Shown here: piece by piece, positions 35,286 to 44,023 of the stretch
Numbering within the stretch: position 1 is the stretch's first letter
Layout of the letters: each line of letters starts with the position of its first letter
DNA from: Mesorhizobium sp. M2A.F.Ca.ET.046.03.2.1
Lineage (GTDB): Bacteria > Pseudomonadota > Alphaproteobacteria > Rhizobiales > Rhizobiaceae
DNA: 64,000 nt
Assembly: GCF_003952425.1 (NCBI RefSeq)
Contig: NZ_CP034449.1
Span: 310,001 to 374,000, forward strand
Reading direction: 5' to 3'
Translations under genes and position numbers: made by a program
The notes under the pieces: model-generated
Database searches by the model: none
Told to the model about the DNA's origin: nothing
What the model saw: the letters and a program-made list of their open reading frames with translations, nothing else

Positions 35286-36551
35286 TCACTGGGTCGTCGC
35301 ATCGCCCTTCAGGATCGTCTCGAGCTCATCTGGCGGGGCGTTGTTCGTTTTTCCTTCAATGGCCGCGACGGGCGCGCTGACCGTGCTTGCCGCGACGTTG
35401 CCGATCGTGTCGACCGTGCCGGCAACCACAAGGCCGAGTTCGTCGCCAAGCCCCACTCTCGAATCCGTCAAGGTCTGGCCGGAAGCAAGTTGCGCGCCGA
35501 GCAATTGGACGATCTCCGGACTTTCAGCGAACTTGCTGTGATTCAAGCGATCTGCGGTCTTTACGTCGGTCAGATCAAGCACGGTTATTCCAGCTGCCTG
35601 GAGCTTCGATTTGTACGGCTCCTTCGACGGGTCGGCCTGCCCCACCCTGTCGACATTGCCCGCAATCAGGCGCGAGACGGCAAGCGCCCGGTCGTCCCGC
35701 GAGACGGTGATGGTGAACTTCGGCTTTTTCGGCCCAAGCTCGGTCCACTGGCGACCAAAGACATCCACGTCGAGATCGGGAGACGCAAGGATGACGTTCC
35801 TGATCTTGGGCGAAACGCGCCCATCCTCCAGCGCCATCTGCCTCAGCGATTCCATCGCCAGCCAGGTGCCCATCGAGTGGGCCATGACGGTGACGTCGGT
35901 CACGCTGCGGTCGTCGGCCAAGGCCTTCAATGTCCGCTCGAACGCAGTGCGCGAGAAATTCGCGCTTTCCTTGTCGTAGTTGTAGCCAAGCACACTGGCG
36001 CGCGACGGCCATGTGAAGAGAATCGGCACGACGTTCGCCCGCGAGTCATGCACGAACTGCGCGAAGCGAAAGACCGAGTCCTCATACCGGTTGTTGAAGC
36101 CATGCACGAAGACGAGAACATGGCCGTTCGAATTGTGAGCATGCAGCCATTTGTGAGCCTCGGGAACCGACAGGTTTCTTGCGGCAAGAACCGCGAAATC
36201 CTTTTGGGGGTTTGGCGGCAGCTTTTTCGGCCACTCGACCGTGCCCGGCGCACGGTTCGGCGGAATCGAGATGGTCAGGTCGGTCAACGAAAGCGCCGGG
36301 CTGCGCTCGCCCGTGAACAAGGTCGCCGGGTCACCGGAAGGCTTGCGGCTGGTCGCGACCAACATCGTCACATCCGATGCCGCCGGCGAAACCAAGCTCG
36401 CGGGGATCGGCGCCAGAACCCCTTCGGGTCCAGTTCCGCACGCCGTGAGCGTAAGGAATATGGCCGATATGGCTGCTGCAACCCGCCAGCGCGCCGGTTT
36501 GGACCTCCCGGCGCCGCGATGCCCATGGAGGGCGCTGCGCCCTCCTCTCAT
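35286..36551 (-). CDS. Lipoprotein alpha/beta hydrolase (DUF900-like)
   Basis: A 421-residue protein with a lipoprotein signal ending in the lipobox LTAC (about Cys38). The hydrolase domain spans about 100-340: HVLVFVHGFNNRYEDSVFRFAQ, the nucleophile serine in VMAHSMGTWLA, and a histidine in DRLNHSKFAES. This is the DUF900 pattern of esterase-like proteins. It should be tethered to a membrane on the periplasmic side. The ATG at 36551 overlaps the stop of the formylglycine-enzyme gene by 4 nt, so it is the last gene of the sulfatase operon. Its substrate is unknown; it may act on the same compound as the sulfatase. Confidence 0.85.
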   Translation of the reverse strand: MRGGRSALHGHRGAGRSKPARWRVAAAISAIFLTLTACGTGPEGVLAPIPASLVSPAASDVTMLVATSRKPSGDPATLFTGERSPALSLTDLTISIPPNRAPGTVEWPKKLPPNPQKDFAVLAARNLSVPEAHKWLHAHNSNGHVLVFVHGFNNRYEDSVFRFAQFVHDSRANVVPILFTWPSRASVLGYNYDKESANFSRTAFERTLKALADDRSVTDVTVMAHSMGTWLAMESLRQMALEDGRVSPKIRNVILASPDLDVDVFGRQWTELGPKKPKFTITVSRDDRALAVSRLIAGNVDRVGQADPSKEPYKSKLQAAGITVLDLTDVKTADRLNHSKFAESPEIVQLLGAQLASGQTLTDSRVGLGDELGLVVAGTVDTIGNVAASTVSAPVAAIEGKTNNAPPDELETILKGDATTQ

Positions 36552-37549
36552 GACGGACGCGCGATGCATCGAAAACCCAGGTGGCAAGTGGACGTATCCA
36601 CGGGCTGCGCCATGCGAGCGGCCGGCCGGTACCGTCGGCAATAGCTGGGGGCGCACAGGAAGGACCCGCCCTTGGTCACCTTGCGTGGAATTTTGATGTC
36701 GGGTGTCAGCGGGTCGAAGCTCGCCTCACGCTCGCCGCCGCGCGGATTTTCCATCGTACAGCAAGGGCTCTCGATCCGGCGATGTTCCTGGTACCAGTCG
36801 GTGGTCCACTGCCAAACATTGCCGGCCATGTCATGGAGCCCGTAGCCATTTGCCGGAAACGAGCCGACGGGCGCAGTCCATTCGTAGCCGTCTTCGCAAT
36901 CGTTGCGGAAAGGGAACTCGCCCTGGTAGGTGTTGGCCATATGCTGGCCGCCGGGCGTCAGCTCGGCGCCCCAAACGAATTCGGCGCCCTCCAGCCCGCC
37001 GCGCGCGGCAAACTCCCACTCGGCCTCGGTCGGCAGAGCCTTCCCCGCCCAGTTCGCATACGCTTCCGCGTCCTCATAGGCGATGTGCACGACGGGATGG
37101 CTGTCGAGCCTCTTCAGCCCGCTGGCGGGGCCGCGTGGGTGCCTCCAGTTCGCGCCACGGACGTAAGCCCACCAATTATAGTGATTGTTGCGATCGATGC
37201 CGCGCGAAGGCCTCACGAACAAGGCGGAAGCCGGCGCCAATGATTCTGCACTGGCGCCGGGATAGTCCGCGGCATTCGCTGGACGCTCGGCCAGCGTGAC
37301 ATAGCCGCTGGCCTCGACGAAGCGGCTGAACTCGGCATTCGTGACCGTCGCGCGATCCATCCAGAAGCCGCCGACGACGACGCGATGCGCCGGCGCCTCT
37401 TCCGGATAGTGGCTGTCTGAGCCCATCAGGAATTCGCCGCCGGGGATCCAAAGCATATCGGCGTTTGACGAATCCGTTGGCTTTGCTGCAGGTCGCGCTT
37501 CAGTCATCGGCTGGTCTCGTCTGAACGGCAGAGCGCATCCGCCGTTCAA
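36548..37549 (-). CDS. Formylglycine-generating enzyme (SUMF1/FGE)
   Basis: A protein of about 333 residues with the full FGE-sulfatase domain: WIPGGEFLMGSD near the start, ALPTEAEWEFAARGG, DMAGNVWQWTTDWY, and KGGSFLCAPSYCRRYRPAAR. The last carries the paired copper-binding cysteines (about C299 and C304 in this numbering) needed for activity. FGE oxidises the cysteine of a sulfatase CxPxR motif to formylglycine before folding. There is no signal peptide, so it acts in the cytoplasm on its neighbour's product. The start is either TTG at 37549, overlapping the sulfatase stop by 4 nt, or ATG at 37507. Confidence 0.92.
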   Translation of the reverse strand: MNGGCALPFRRDQPMTEARPAAKPTDSSNADMLWIPGGEFLMGSDSHYPEEAPAHRVVVGGFWMDRATVTNAEFSRFVEASGYVTLAERPANAADYPGASAESLAPASALFVRPSRGIDRNNHYNWWAYVRGANWRHPRGPASGLKRLDSHPVVHIAYEDAEAYANWAGKALPTEAEWEFAARGGLEGAEFVWGAELTPGGQHMANTYQGEFPFRNDCEDGYEWTAPVGSFPANGYGLHDMAGNVWQWTTDWYQEHRRIESPCCTMENPRGGEREASFDPLTPDIKIPRKVTKGGSFLCAPSYCRRYRPAARMAQPVDTSTCHLGFRCIARPS

Positions 37550-39051
37550 TCCCCCGCAGCGAACATTTCCTCCGGGCTTGGTGTCACCAGCGGCGTGAAG
37601 TAGGTCAGCCGCACTGCCTCCATAAGCAACAGCGGGGGTTTCATCTGGGCTGCGAGCTCGGTGATCCTTGCCTGCAACACCTTGACCTTATCAGGATACT
37701 TATCAGCCAAGTTAGTGGCCTCCGATTTGTCCTGCGACAAATCGAACAGCTCTATCTTTTGCGGCAACGTTGCCGACCACAACAATTTCCATTCGCCCTC
37801 GCGCACCGCACCGGCCATCGGATCGACATTGTAGACGATCTCTGTGCGCGGCGAAGGTTTGCCCTCGCTGATGGCCGGCCACATATCCACGCCGTCCAGC
37901 GGTTTATCCTTGCCAGGCTTGGCGCCGGCCAGCCCAGCCAGTGTCGGCAACATGTCGACGACATGCATGAGGCCATTGAAGACGCCAGGCTTGACCTTGC
38001 CGGGCCAGTTCATGAAGGCGACCGAGCGGGTGCCGCCCTCATAGAGGGTGCCCTTGCCTTCGCGATAGGGGCCGTTATCCGCAGGCAGCTTGCCACCCAC
38101 CTTCGAGTCGCCCGCAAACATCGAGTTAACGACGCCACCGTTGTCGCTCATGTAGACGATCAGGGTATTGTCGCGAATCCCTTTCTTCTCAAGGGCGGCA
38201 ACGACATTGCCGATCTCGTCATCGATCACCGAGATCATTGCGGCATAGGCTCTGCGGTTCTCGTCGGCGATGTTCTTATATCGGTCGAGATATTCCTTCG
38301 GAGCCTGGAATGGCGTATGGGGCGCGGTGAAAGCGAGGTAGAGAAAGAGCGGCTTCTTCTGATCGTGAGCGTTGATGACCCGGACAGCTTCCTGACCGAA
38401 CAACGTGTTGTCGAAGCCCGGCTCCTTGATCGGCTTGTTGTTCCTGTACCAGTCCGCGATACCATGCGATGCATGTTTGAAATGGTCGATCTCGCCGACC
38501 GTCGCCCCGTAGAATGAATCAAATCCACGCTGCTTCGGCCAGTAGTCCGTCTTGGCATGGCCGAGATGCCATTTGCCACTCATCGCCGTCTGGTAGCCCG
38601 CGTCTCTTAGGATTTGCGAAAGAAGTGTCTCATCGAGCGGAAGGCCATAGGTTCCCGCTGCGGGGACAACGCCAACCTGCATGCCATAGCGCAGCGGATA
38701 GCGGCCGGTCATGAGGGCGCTGCGCGTTGGTGTGCACATCGGCTGCACGTAATATTCTTCGAGCTTCGTCCCTTCCGCGGCAAGCTTGTCGATGTTGGGC
38801 GTCTTGATGTCCGAGCCGTGATAGCCGACGTCTTTCCATCCCTGATCGTCCGCAACGATGAAGACGATGTTCGGCTGCGAGGGCTGGGCCGCCGCCGTCT
38901 GGACGCCCGCAAGGCCGGCGAGCGCGCCGGAAAGGCCGACAGGTGCTGCAAATCGCGAAACCGCAGCCGCAGTGCCGCCCATCAAAGCGTCCCGTCGCGT
39001 GATTCTGTTGGTTGCACCGGCTTCGGCCGGGAAGTCTCGATCGTTGCTCAT
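37546..39051 (-). CDS. Tat-exported arylsulfatase (Cys-type)
   Basis: A 501-residue type I sulfatase. The N-terminus has a twin-arginine signal (ITRRDALMGG at about 17-26, hydrophobic to about 50, then AAAQP). The metal-binding start is IVFIVADDQG, and the active-site cysteine C106 lies in the signature MCTPTRSALMTG (CxPxR), to be converted to formylglycine. SGKWHLGH and HTPFQAP supply further active-site residues. Tat export suits a protein that is modified and folded in the cytoplasm before release to the periplasm. It is first in a three-gene operon with FGE and a lipoprotein hydrolase. The natural sulfate ester is unknown. AGGGG lies 7 nt before the ATG. Confidence 0.93.
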   Translation of the reverse strand: MSNDRDFPAEAGATNRITRRDALMGGTAAAVSRFAAPVGLSGALAGLAGVQTAAAQPSQPNIVFIVADDQGWKDVGYHGSDIKTPNIDKLAAEGTKLEEYYVQPMCTPTRSALMTGRYPLRYGMQVGVVPAAGTYGLPLDETLLSQILRDAGYQTAMSGKWHLGHAKTDYWPKQRGFDSFYGATVGEIDHFKHASHGIADWYRNNKPIKEPGFDNTLFGQEAVRVINAHDQKKPLFLYLAFTAPHTPFQAPKEYLDRYKNIADENRRAYAAMISVIDDEIGNVVAALEKKGIRDNTLIVYMSDNGGVVNSMFAGDSKVGGKLPADNGPYREGKGTLYEGGTRSVAFMNWPGKVKPGVFNGLMHVVDMLPTLAGLAGAKPGKDKPLDGVDMWPAISEGKPSPRTEIVYNVDPMAGAVREGEWKLLWSATLPQKIELFDLSQDKSEATNLADKYPDKVKVLQARITELAAQMKPPLLLMEAVRLTYFTPLVTPSPEEMFAAGD

Positions 39052-39249
39052 ATTATGCCCCTGCTCTGCTAATTCACGCCGTTCTGCTCAATACCGCGGC
39101 GCGTCTGGTGTTCTGGCGCCAATCATTTGCCTGGAATCCAAAGGCGCGGCGGCTCAGCACCCACGTCTGCCGCTGCCGTTGCTGCGGCGCGCTCAATGCC
39201 CTCTGCGCACACCTGCGAATAGCCCTGCCTGTTCATGCTCCCCACTCGC

Positions 39250-39358
39250 CGTGCGTCGGCGGTATTTCCGCGCTATTTGGCCTCGCGCTGTTTTCGCTTA
39301 AGTTATTGCTAATAGAACCGTGCCGCTATCCACTTTGCGCAAAGGAGGCATTTTTTGG
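39250..39358 (+). promoter_or_regulatory. Duplicate of the AraC-gene promoter region, with palindrome
   Basis: About 105 bases match 40680-40788 (shared blocks include GTCGGCG, CTCGCGC, TTAAG, CTAATA and TATCCACTTTGCGCAAAGGA). A perfect 12-bp palindrome CTTTGCGCAAAG lies at 39333-39344. The TTG that starts the AraC gene in the other copy is followed here by a stop after three codons. The region between the sulfatase start (39051) and the barrel gene (39680) holds no supported gene, so this copy may serve as an operator for the divergent sulfatase operon or be a dead remnant. Confidence 0.6.
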
Positions 39359-39680
39359 CGTCCTGACCTGCGTCGCCGTCCCGGGAGATGCTTTGCTGTG
39401 GCTCGTCACGCGGGCGGCTCAGACGCGCCCCCGAGCGCACGTCACCTTTCGCTTGCCTGGGCGCCTTGGCCCACCGTAAGCGCCTTGCCAATCCACTCTA
39501 GTCTGCTGGTGCAGACCATTGCCGATACGATCGTGCTGTGGAACGGAATTCCATTTTACCGCCGGCTGCAGAAATGCGCCGTCGAACGCCGGCGGGCGAT
39601 GCCTGGCTCCGCCATCGCTCAGCAGCCCAATACCGAATGCAGGCGCCGCAGAGAACCAACCACGTCATCTCAATCCGCTA

Positions 39681-40478
39681 TTATCCCGGATGGGCTGGCG
39701 AGAATTGATAAGTGAGCCCCAGAATCGGACCCTGCTGAGTGAGTTTGTTCACGAAGCCGTCGTGGCTATAATTGTCGTGCACGGCCCGATAGCCGACGAA
39801 AATCGACATCTTGTCGTTGAACTGATAACCGGCCCCTCCCATCACATCCCACATTGACTTGGACCCTGCGCCGAAACCGCCGACGAGGCCCCAGCCAGCC
39901 AAGTAGATCCCGTCACCGACATCGGCCTTGAATTTGGCGCCGATCACCGGATCGACCCACGTATCGCCGTCGCTCGCTGACCTGCCATCCAGCACACCTC
40001 CGTGGAAGTCGAAACTGTTGTCGACCGACCAGAGGCGGGCACCGGCGACAAGATCGAAATTCGTCCCATCCTGATAGTAAACGCTGTAACCACCCAGCGC
40101 CGTACCCATGAAAGTGCTCACCGTCGCATCAATGTTGGACGCGAGGATTCCCTTCGGGGTGCCTATGTTGGCGTCGAGCTTGGCGTACACTATGTCCGTG
40201 CTGATTGTGAAAGGCCCGTTGCGAGCTTCCGTAAGCCCCATGAAGCCGAATTTAAGGTGGTGCAGCACGTCGCTGAAGCTCACATCGACATCCTGAGGCG
40301 GAAATCCGAAGACTCCGCTCTCGCCCTTGATTCCCGAGGCCCAGAGATACGGGGCGACAGTGAACGTCCAGCCCTCATCCCGCTGCTTGGCGATGTCCGC
40401 CGCAGATGCGTCAACGGCACAAAGTACCGATATCACGGCCGTTCCCAAGGCTACCAAACGAAATCTTTTCACGATCAT
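39681..40478 (-). CDS. Outer-membrane beta-barrel protein
   Basis: A 265-residue exported protein: signal peptide residues 1-27 (cleavage after ASA), then alternating amphipathic strands (WTFTVAPYLWASGIKG, FGFMGLTEARNGPFTISTDIVYAKL) and a last strand QQGPILGLTYQFSP. The ending FSPAHPG is a few residues past the expected terminal phenylalanine. Similar barrels of unknown role are found in many proteobacteria. Lying between the sulfatase operon and the AraC regulator, it may let the sulfated substrate or its product cross the outer membrane (inference). Confidence 0.78.
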   Translation of the reverse strand: MIVKRFRLVALGTAVISVLCAVDASAADIAKQRDEGWTFTVAPYLWASGIKGESGVFGFPPQDVDVSFSDVLHHLKFGFMGLTEARNGPFTISTDIVYAKLDANIGTPKGILASNIDATVSTFMGTALGGYSVYYQDGTNFDLVAGARLWSVDNSFDFHGGVLDGRSASDGDTWVDPVIGAKFKADVGDGIYLAGWGLVGGFGAGSKSMWDVMGGAGYQFNDKMSIFVGYRAVHDNYSHDGFVNKLTQQGPILGLTYQFSPAHPG

Positions 40479-40679
40479 CCCCTCAAGGTGCTCCTCGATT
40501 TGCTATACTTAGCCGGCGCGTGCGCGCCCGCATCATGTCCCGCGCCGTCTCAGGTCCTGCCCTCTGTCAAATTGCCTTTGATCCAACGTGCGATGCTGAC
40601 GCCGTCAACGCGATGCGTACGGCCAAGACGCCTGGCGCCTCCCCAATAAGTAGATCTGCTTCGTCCATCGTCCCCAGAG

Positions 40680-40788
40680 CCGTGAGTCGGCGATATTTTG
40701 CGGCGAATTGATCTCGCGCAATTTGCGTTTAAGCTACACCTAATACAAGTGTTGTGATATCCACTTTGCGCAAAGGACGCATTTTTGA
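40680..40788 (+). promoter_or_regulatory. AraC-gene promoter region with CTTTGCGCAAAG palindrome
   Basis: A perfect 12-bp palindrome at 40764-40775 overlaps the ribosome binding site (AAAGGA) of the AraC-type gene, whose TTG start is at 40785. The whole region has a second copy at 39250-39358. A protein bound here would directly block translation initiation or transcription of the regulator gene, fitting autoregulation. Confidence 0.55.
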
Positions 40789-41753
40789 GCGCGTGGCCTC
40801 CAACGACTTCGCACAGGGACGTGCAACTTGGCCCAGACGCGCTCGGCGATGCCGCCTCTGGGCTGCCCGTGAAGGTTGACAGGCTTTCGCCAGGGCAAAT
40901 GCCGTCGCGCCTCCGGCAAATCCAGTCCCACGGCAAGTGGGCGCTCGATCTGGCTGAATTCAATTGCGCCTTCCGTGCCAACGGCGGCTTTGATCCAGGT
41001 TCCGTGGCAATCGTGGCTGTAGAGCGGGCCCGGGACTCGACGATCTGCGGCATTCCGCTCAAGGACGACATGATCGTGGCAATTCCCGCCGGCACGAGCG
41101 TCGCAGCGACGGTCAAGCCCGGCCTTCGCTACACGGGCGCCGTTGTTCCGACGTCGATCTGGGTGGAAATCCAGGCACTTTCCGCCGGCACGATCTTGGA
41201 TCGGGCGGCCGACCATCCAAATGCCGTTCGGCTCACCGCCAGCGATGCGCAAATGTTCCGCAGCCAGATGGAGGCGATGGCATACCGCTTCGGGGAAGCC
41301 GCAAGCGATTCAGCCTTGCCGGAGCATACTCCGATCGCGTTGGCGGAATATTTGGGGGGCATAGCCAACGCGTTCGCTGGCGCCCGTGGCAACGTCGAAA
41401 CAGATCGGTCCTCCAGTCGCCACCTCCGACAGGCATGGGCGGCCGAGGATTTTATTCGCGCGCACATCCGCGAAGACATCCCCATCATCCGGTTGTGCAA
41501 GGAAATCGGCATCAGCCGACGACAATTGGAGTATGCCTTTCGCGCCGCCTTTGCTCTCAGCCCGCTGGAATTCATCAGGGCGGTTCGCCTCAATGAAGCG
41601 AGGCGATTGCTCACTGCGCGGGGACCGGATGGCTTGAGCGTCACAAGGATCGCGATGGAGGTGGGGATCACCCATCTTGGCCGTTTCGCTGCGAGTTATC
41701 GCATGCTGTTCGGTGAGTCCCCGAAGGACACACTTCAACGTGCCAGAAGATGA
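40785..41753 (+). CDS. AraC family transcriptional regulator
   Basis: About 322 residues. The C-terminal 100 residues hold two helix-turn-helix units: AEDFIRAHIREDIPIIRLCKEIGISRRQLEYAFRAAFALSP and the conserved FIRAVRLNEARRLL, then ITHLGRFAASYRMLFGESP. The N-terminal 200 residues are an unassigned ligand-sensing domain. The TTG at 40785 is supported by AAAGGA 7 nt upstream; a later ATG is possible. Its position and duplicated promoter suggest control of the sulfatase operon and the barrel gene. Confidence 0.85.
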   Translation: MSAWPPTTSHRDVQLGPDALGDAASGLPVKVDRLSPGQMPSRLRQIQSHGKWALDLAEFNCAFRANGGFDPGSVAIVAVERARDSTICGIPLKDDMIVAIPAGTSVAATVKPGLRYTGAVVPTSIWVEIQALSAGTILDRAADHPNAVRLTASDAQMFRSQMEAMAYRFGEAASDSALPEHTPIALAEYLGGIANAFAGARGNVETDRSSSRHLRQAWAAEDFIRAHIREDIPIIRLCKEIGISRRQLEYAFRAAFALSPLEFIRAVRLNEARRLLTARGPDGLSVTRIAMEVGITHLGRFAASYRMLFGESPKDTLQRARR

Positions 41754-41967
41754 CAACGAGGGTGAAACTCGGTCGCGGAATTGGCGCCAGTCGTCATGCA
41801 GGCAGTTCGACGGAAATTGCGCAATCCGAATAGAAGCCCGATTATATAATTAGTATTCTCTAAAATATGTTGCCTCCGGGGGCGGCGGTCCGGGTTTGCG
41901 TCAGGTGAGCGACCTCATCGGCTACGGATTTGAACGCAGGCAAGTTGTGAGTTCTTTGAGGATGCAA

Positions 41968-42507
41968 ATGAAAAAATCGAGCTTGAGATCGACCGGCACT
42001 GCCGGGATAGCATTCGCATTGATGCTTGCGGGAATCGCCGATGCCGTTACACCCTTCGCCCTTTTCGTCAGCCCTGCGCAGGCCCGCGTCGGTCACCCGC
42101 TCACTCCAGGCAGCGTAGCTGGGGTTGCCAGGCGCACCACGCGCCGTACGATCCGCCGTTCGACCATCTATGTGACCAGACTACCGGCAGCGTGCGTGAA
42201 AACTTCGATCAACGGTACCGTGCTGTGGCACTGTGGCAGCACGTATTACCAGCCCTACGGGGGCCGATACGTCGTCGTCCACATTCATTGCGAAGCATGG
42301 CATCGGCTCTCCGGGCGGCCGCCAACTTGCGCCCGCCGGTCGCACAGGCTAGCTAGAAGCTCCTCTCAAGCGAGCCAATGCCATGCTTCGTCGCCCTTCC
42401 CTCACCCCGATCATCGGCGCGCTTCCCACCACGGTGCCGTTCGTCGGTCCGGAGGCGCAGGAGCGCGAGCGCGGGCGGCCTTTTCGCGCCCGCATCGGCG
42501 CCAATGA
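41968..42507 (+). CDS. Small secreted cysteine-containing protein with chimeric C-terminus
   Basis: From the ATG at 41968 (GAGG 6 nt upstream): signal peptide MKKSSLRSTGTAGIAFALML to SPAQA (about 36), an arginine/threonine-rich stretch (RRTTRRTIRRS), then LPAACVKTSINGTVLWHCG and YYQPYGGRYVVVHI. This resembles a family of small exported rhizobial proteins that normally end soon after the last motif. Here the frame runs on for about 70 codons into the duplicated aminotransferase region and overlaps that gene by 125 nt. The last part is almost certainly not ancestral protein sequence. Confidence 0.55.
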   Translation: MKKSSLRSTGTAGIAFALMLAGIADAVTPFALFVSPAQARVGHPLTPGSVAGVARRTTRRTIRRSTIYVTRLPAACVKTSINGTVLWHCGSTYYQPYGGRYVVVHIHCEAWHRLSGRPPTCARRSHRLARSSSQASQCHASSPFPHPDHRRASHHGAVRRSGGAGARARAAFSRPHRRQ

Positions 42508-43495
42508 GAGCAGTTTCGGCCCGTCGCCGCGCGTCATTGCGCGCATGGAGAGCGTCGCGCGCGACCAGTGGATGTATTGCGATCCCGACAATTACGAGCT
42601 GAAGGTTGCGGCGGCCGCGCATCACGGCGTCGCCGTCGAAAACGTGGTCGTCGGCGAAGGCATTGACGGCCTGCTCGGCCTGGTGGCACGTATGTATGTC
42701 GCGCCGGGCGATGCGGTGGTGACCTCGCTCGGCGCCTACCCCACTTTCAATTTCCACATCGCCGGCGTCGGCGGCCGGCTGGTCACGGTGCCTTATGCCA
42801 ACGACAAGGAGGATTTGGACGGGCTCCTCGCCAAGGTCGTCAGCGAAAAGGCGCCGCTGGTCTATCTCTCCAATCCCGACAATCCGATGGGAAGCTGGTG
42901 GGAGGCGCCGGATGTCGTCCGCTTCATCGAAGCGCTGCCGGAAACCACCATGCTGGTGCTGGACGAAGCTTATGGTGAGCTTGGCCCGGCCACGGCGCTG
43001 CCGGCGATCGATGTCGCGCGGCCGAACGTCATCCGCATGCGCACCTTCTCCAAGGCTTACGGCCTGGCCGGCATACGCTGCGGCTACGCCGTGGCGGAGG
43101 CCGAGGTGATCCGCGACTTCGAGAAGATCCGCAACCACTACGGCGTCAGCCGCATGGCGCAGATCGCCGGTCTCGAGGCGCTTGCCGATCAGGATTACCT
43201 GCGCACGGTGGTGGCGCGCGTGGCGGCTGGCCGCGAGCGCATTTCGACCGTCGCCAGGCAGAACGACCTGAAACCGTTGCCGTCGGCGACCAATTTCGTC
43301 ACCATCGACTGCGGCCGCGACGGCGCCTTCGCGCTGAAGGTGATGCAGGGCCTCTTGTCGCGCGACGTGTTCATCCGCAAGCCGATGGTCCCCAGGCTCG
43401 ACCGCTGCATAAGGGTCAGCGTCGGCCTCGACCACGAGCTCGACATCTTCGCCGAGGAATTGCCGGGCGCGCTCGCGGCAGCGCGGGGGAACTGA
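42383..43495 (+). CDS. HisC-like PLP-dependent aminotransferase
   Basis: A 370-residue fold-type I aminotransferase. The pyridoxal-phosphate lysine is in RMRTFSKAYGLAGIRCGYA. The PLP-binding aspartate and tyrosine lie in LVLDEAYGEL, and NPDNPMG is the substrate-side asparagine motif. It resembles histidinol-phosphate or aromatic aminotransferases, but no his genes are nearby, so the substrate is open. Its first 60 codons and upstream bases are repeated at 34838-35085. The ATG at 42383 is shared by both copies. Confidence 0.87.
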   Translation: MLRRPSLTPIIGALPTTVPFVGPEAQERERGRPFRARIGANESSFGPSPRVIARMESVARDQWMYCDPDNYELKVAAAAHHGVAVENVVVGEGIDGLLGLVARMYVAPGDAVVTSLGAYPTFNFHIAGVGGRLVTVPYANDKEDLDGLLAKVVSEKAPLVYLSNPDNPMGSWWEAPDVVRFIEALPETTMLVLDEAYGELGPATALPAIDVARPNVIRMRTFSKAYGLAGIRCGYAVAEAEVIRDFEKIRNHYGVSRMAQIAGLEALADQDYLRTVVARVAAGRERISTVARQNDLKPLPSATNFVTIDCGRDGAFALKVMQGLLSRDVFIRKPMVPRLDRCIRVSVGLDHELDIFAEELPGALAAARGN

Positions 43496-43537
43496 CCGGA
43501 CCCCAGCCCCTGCTTCCCAGGGAGCTAATTGGGCGAT

Positions 43538-44023
43538 TCACAGTCCCGCGGCTGCCAGCAGACGCGTCACGCGGTTCAGCGCATCGGAAAGCTCAGCGGC
43601 TTGCCCGTTCTCGAGCTTGACGATCAGGCGGGCGAGATCGCGGTTCGTCGTTGCCTCGAGATCGGCCAGCGCGGCCTTACCCCGCTCGGTCAGCGCAAGG
43701 ACGGGCGGCCCGTTCTCCGGGTCGTCGCGCATTTCAGCCAGCCCCGTGGCAGTGAACCTCCGAAGCACCCGCATGAGATAGGCGGGGGCGAGGTTGAGTT
43801 CTCCAGCCAGTTCGGATGCCACCGGCGCGAGGTCGAGATGAAACATGCGCGCCAGCAGACCAGCCGGTCCAACGGGTCTAGGCTTGCACCCGAGCTCGAA
43901 CAGCAGGCGGGCTTCGACCAGCGTGTAGGGGCTCTGCATCAAGGTCTCATCGAGCAACCCCACCAGCCCGGTATAGAACCGGTTGAAGCGACGAATCTCA
44001 TGGACCAGGGCTTCATGCGGCAT
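43538..44023 (-). CDS. MarR family transcriptional regulator
   Basis: A 161-residue MarR protein. A winged helix spans about 55-115 (ELAGELNLAPAYLMRVLRRFTATGLAE, then the wing DDPENGPPVLALTERGKAAL). The ATG at 44023 follows GAGGAGGGTCGGC. It converges with the aminotransferase gene and is divergent from the acylphosphatase gene. Target and ligand are unknown. Confidence 0.87.
   Translation of the reverse strand: MPHEALVHEIRRFNRFYTGLVGLLDETLMQSPYTLVEARLLFELGCKPRPVGPAGLLARMFHLDLAPVASELAGELNLAPAYLMRVLRRFTATGLAEMRDDPENGPPVLALTERGKAALADLEATTNRDLARLIVKLENGQAAELSDALNRVTRLLAAAGL

Noticed and set aside
39012-39715. Plus-strand frames of 130-155 codons between the sulfatase and barrel genes
   Set aside because: They cover the duplicated promoter and antisense of sulfatase coding DNA; sequences look like random high-GC translation.
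35280-42320. Campbell-type integration of a circular element as the cause of the flanking repeats
   Set aside because: That would place the foreign DNA between the truncated aminotransferase and truncated TPR copies. Instead those two are joined directly and the block lies beyond the second TPR fragment.
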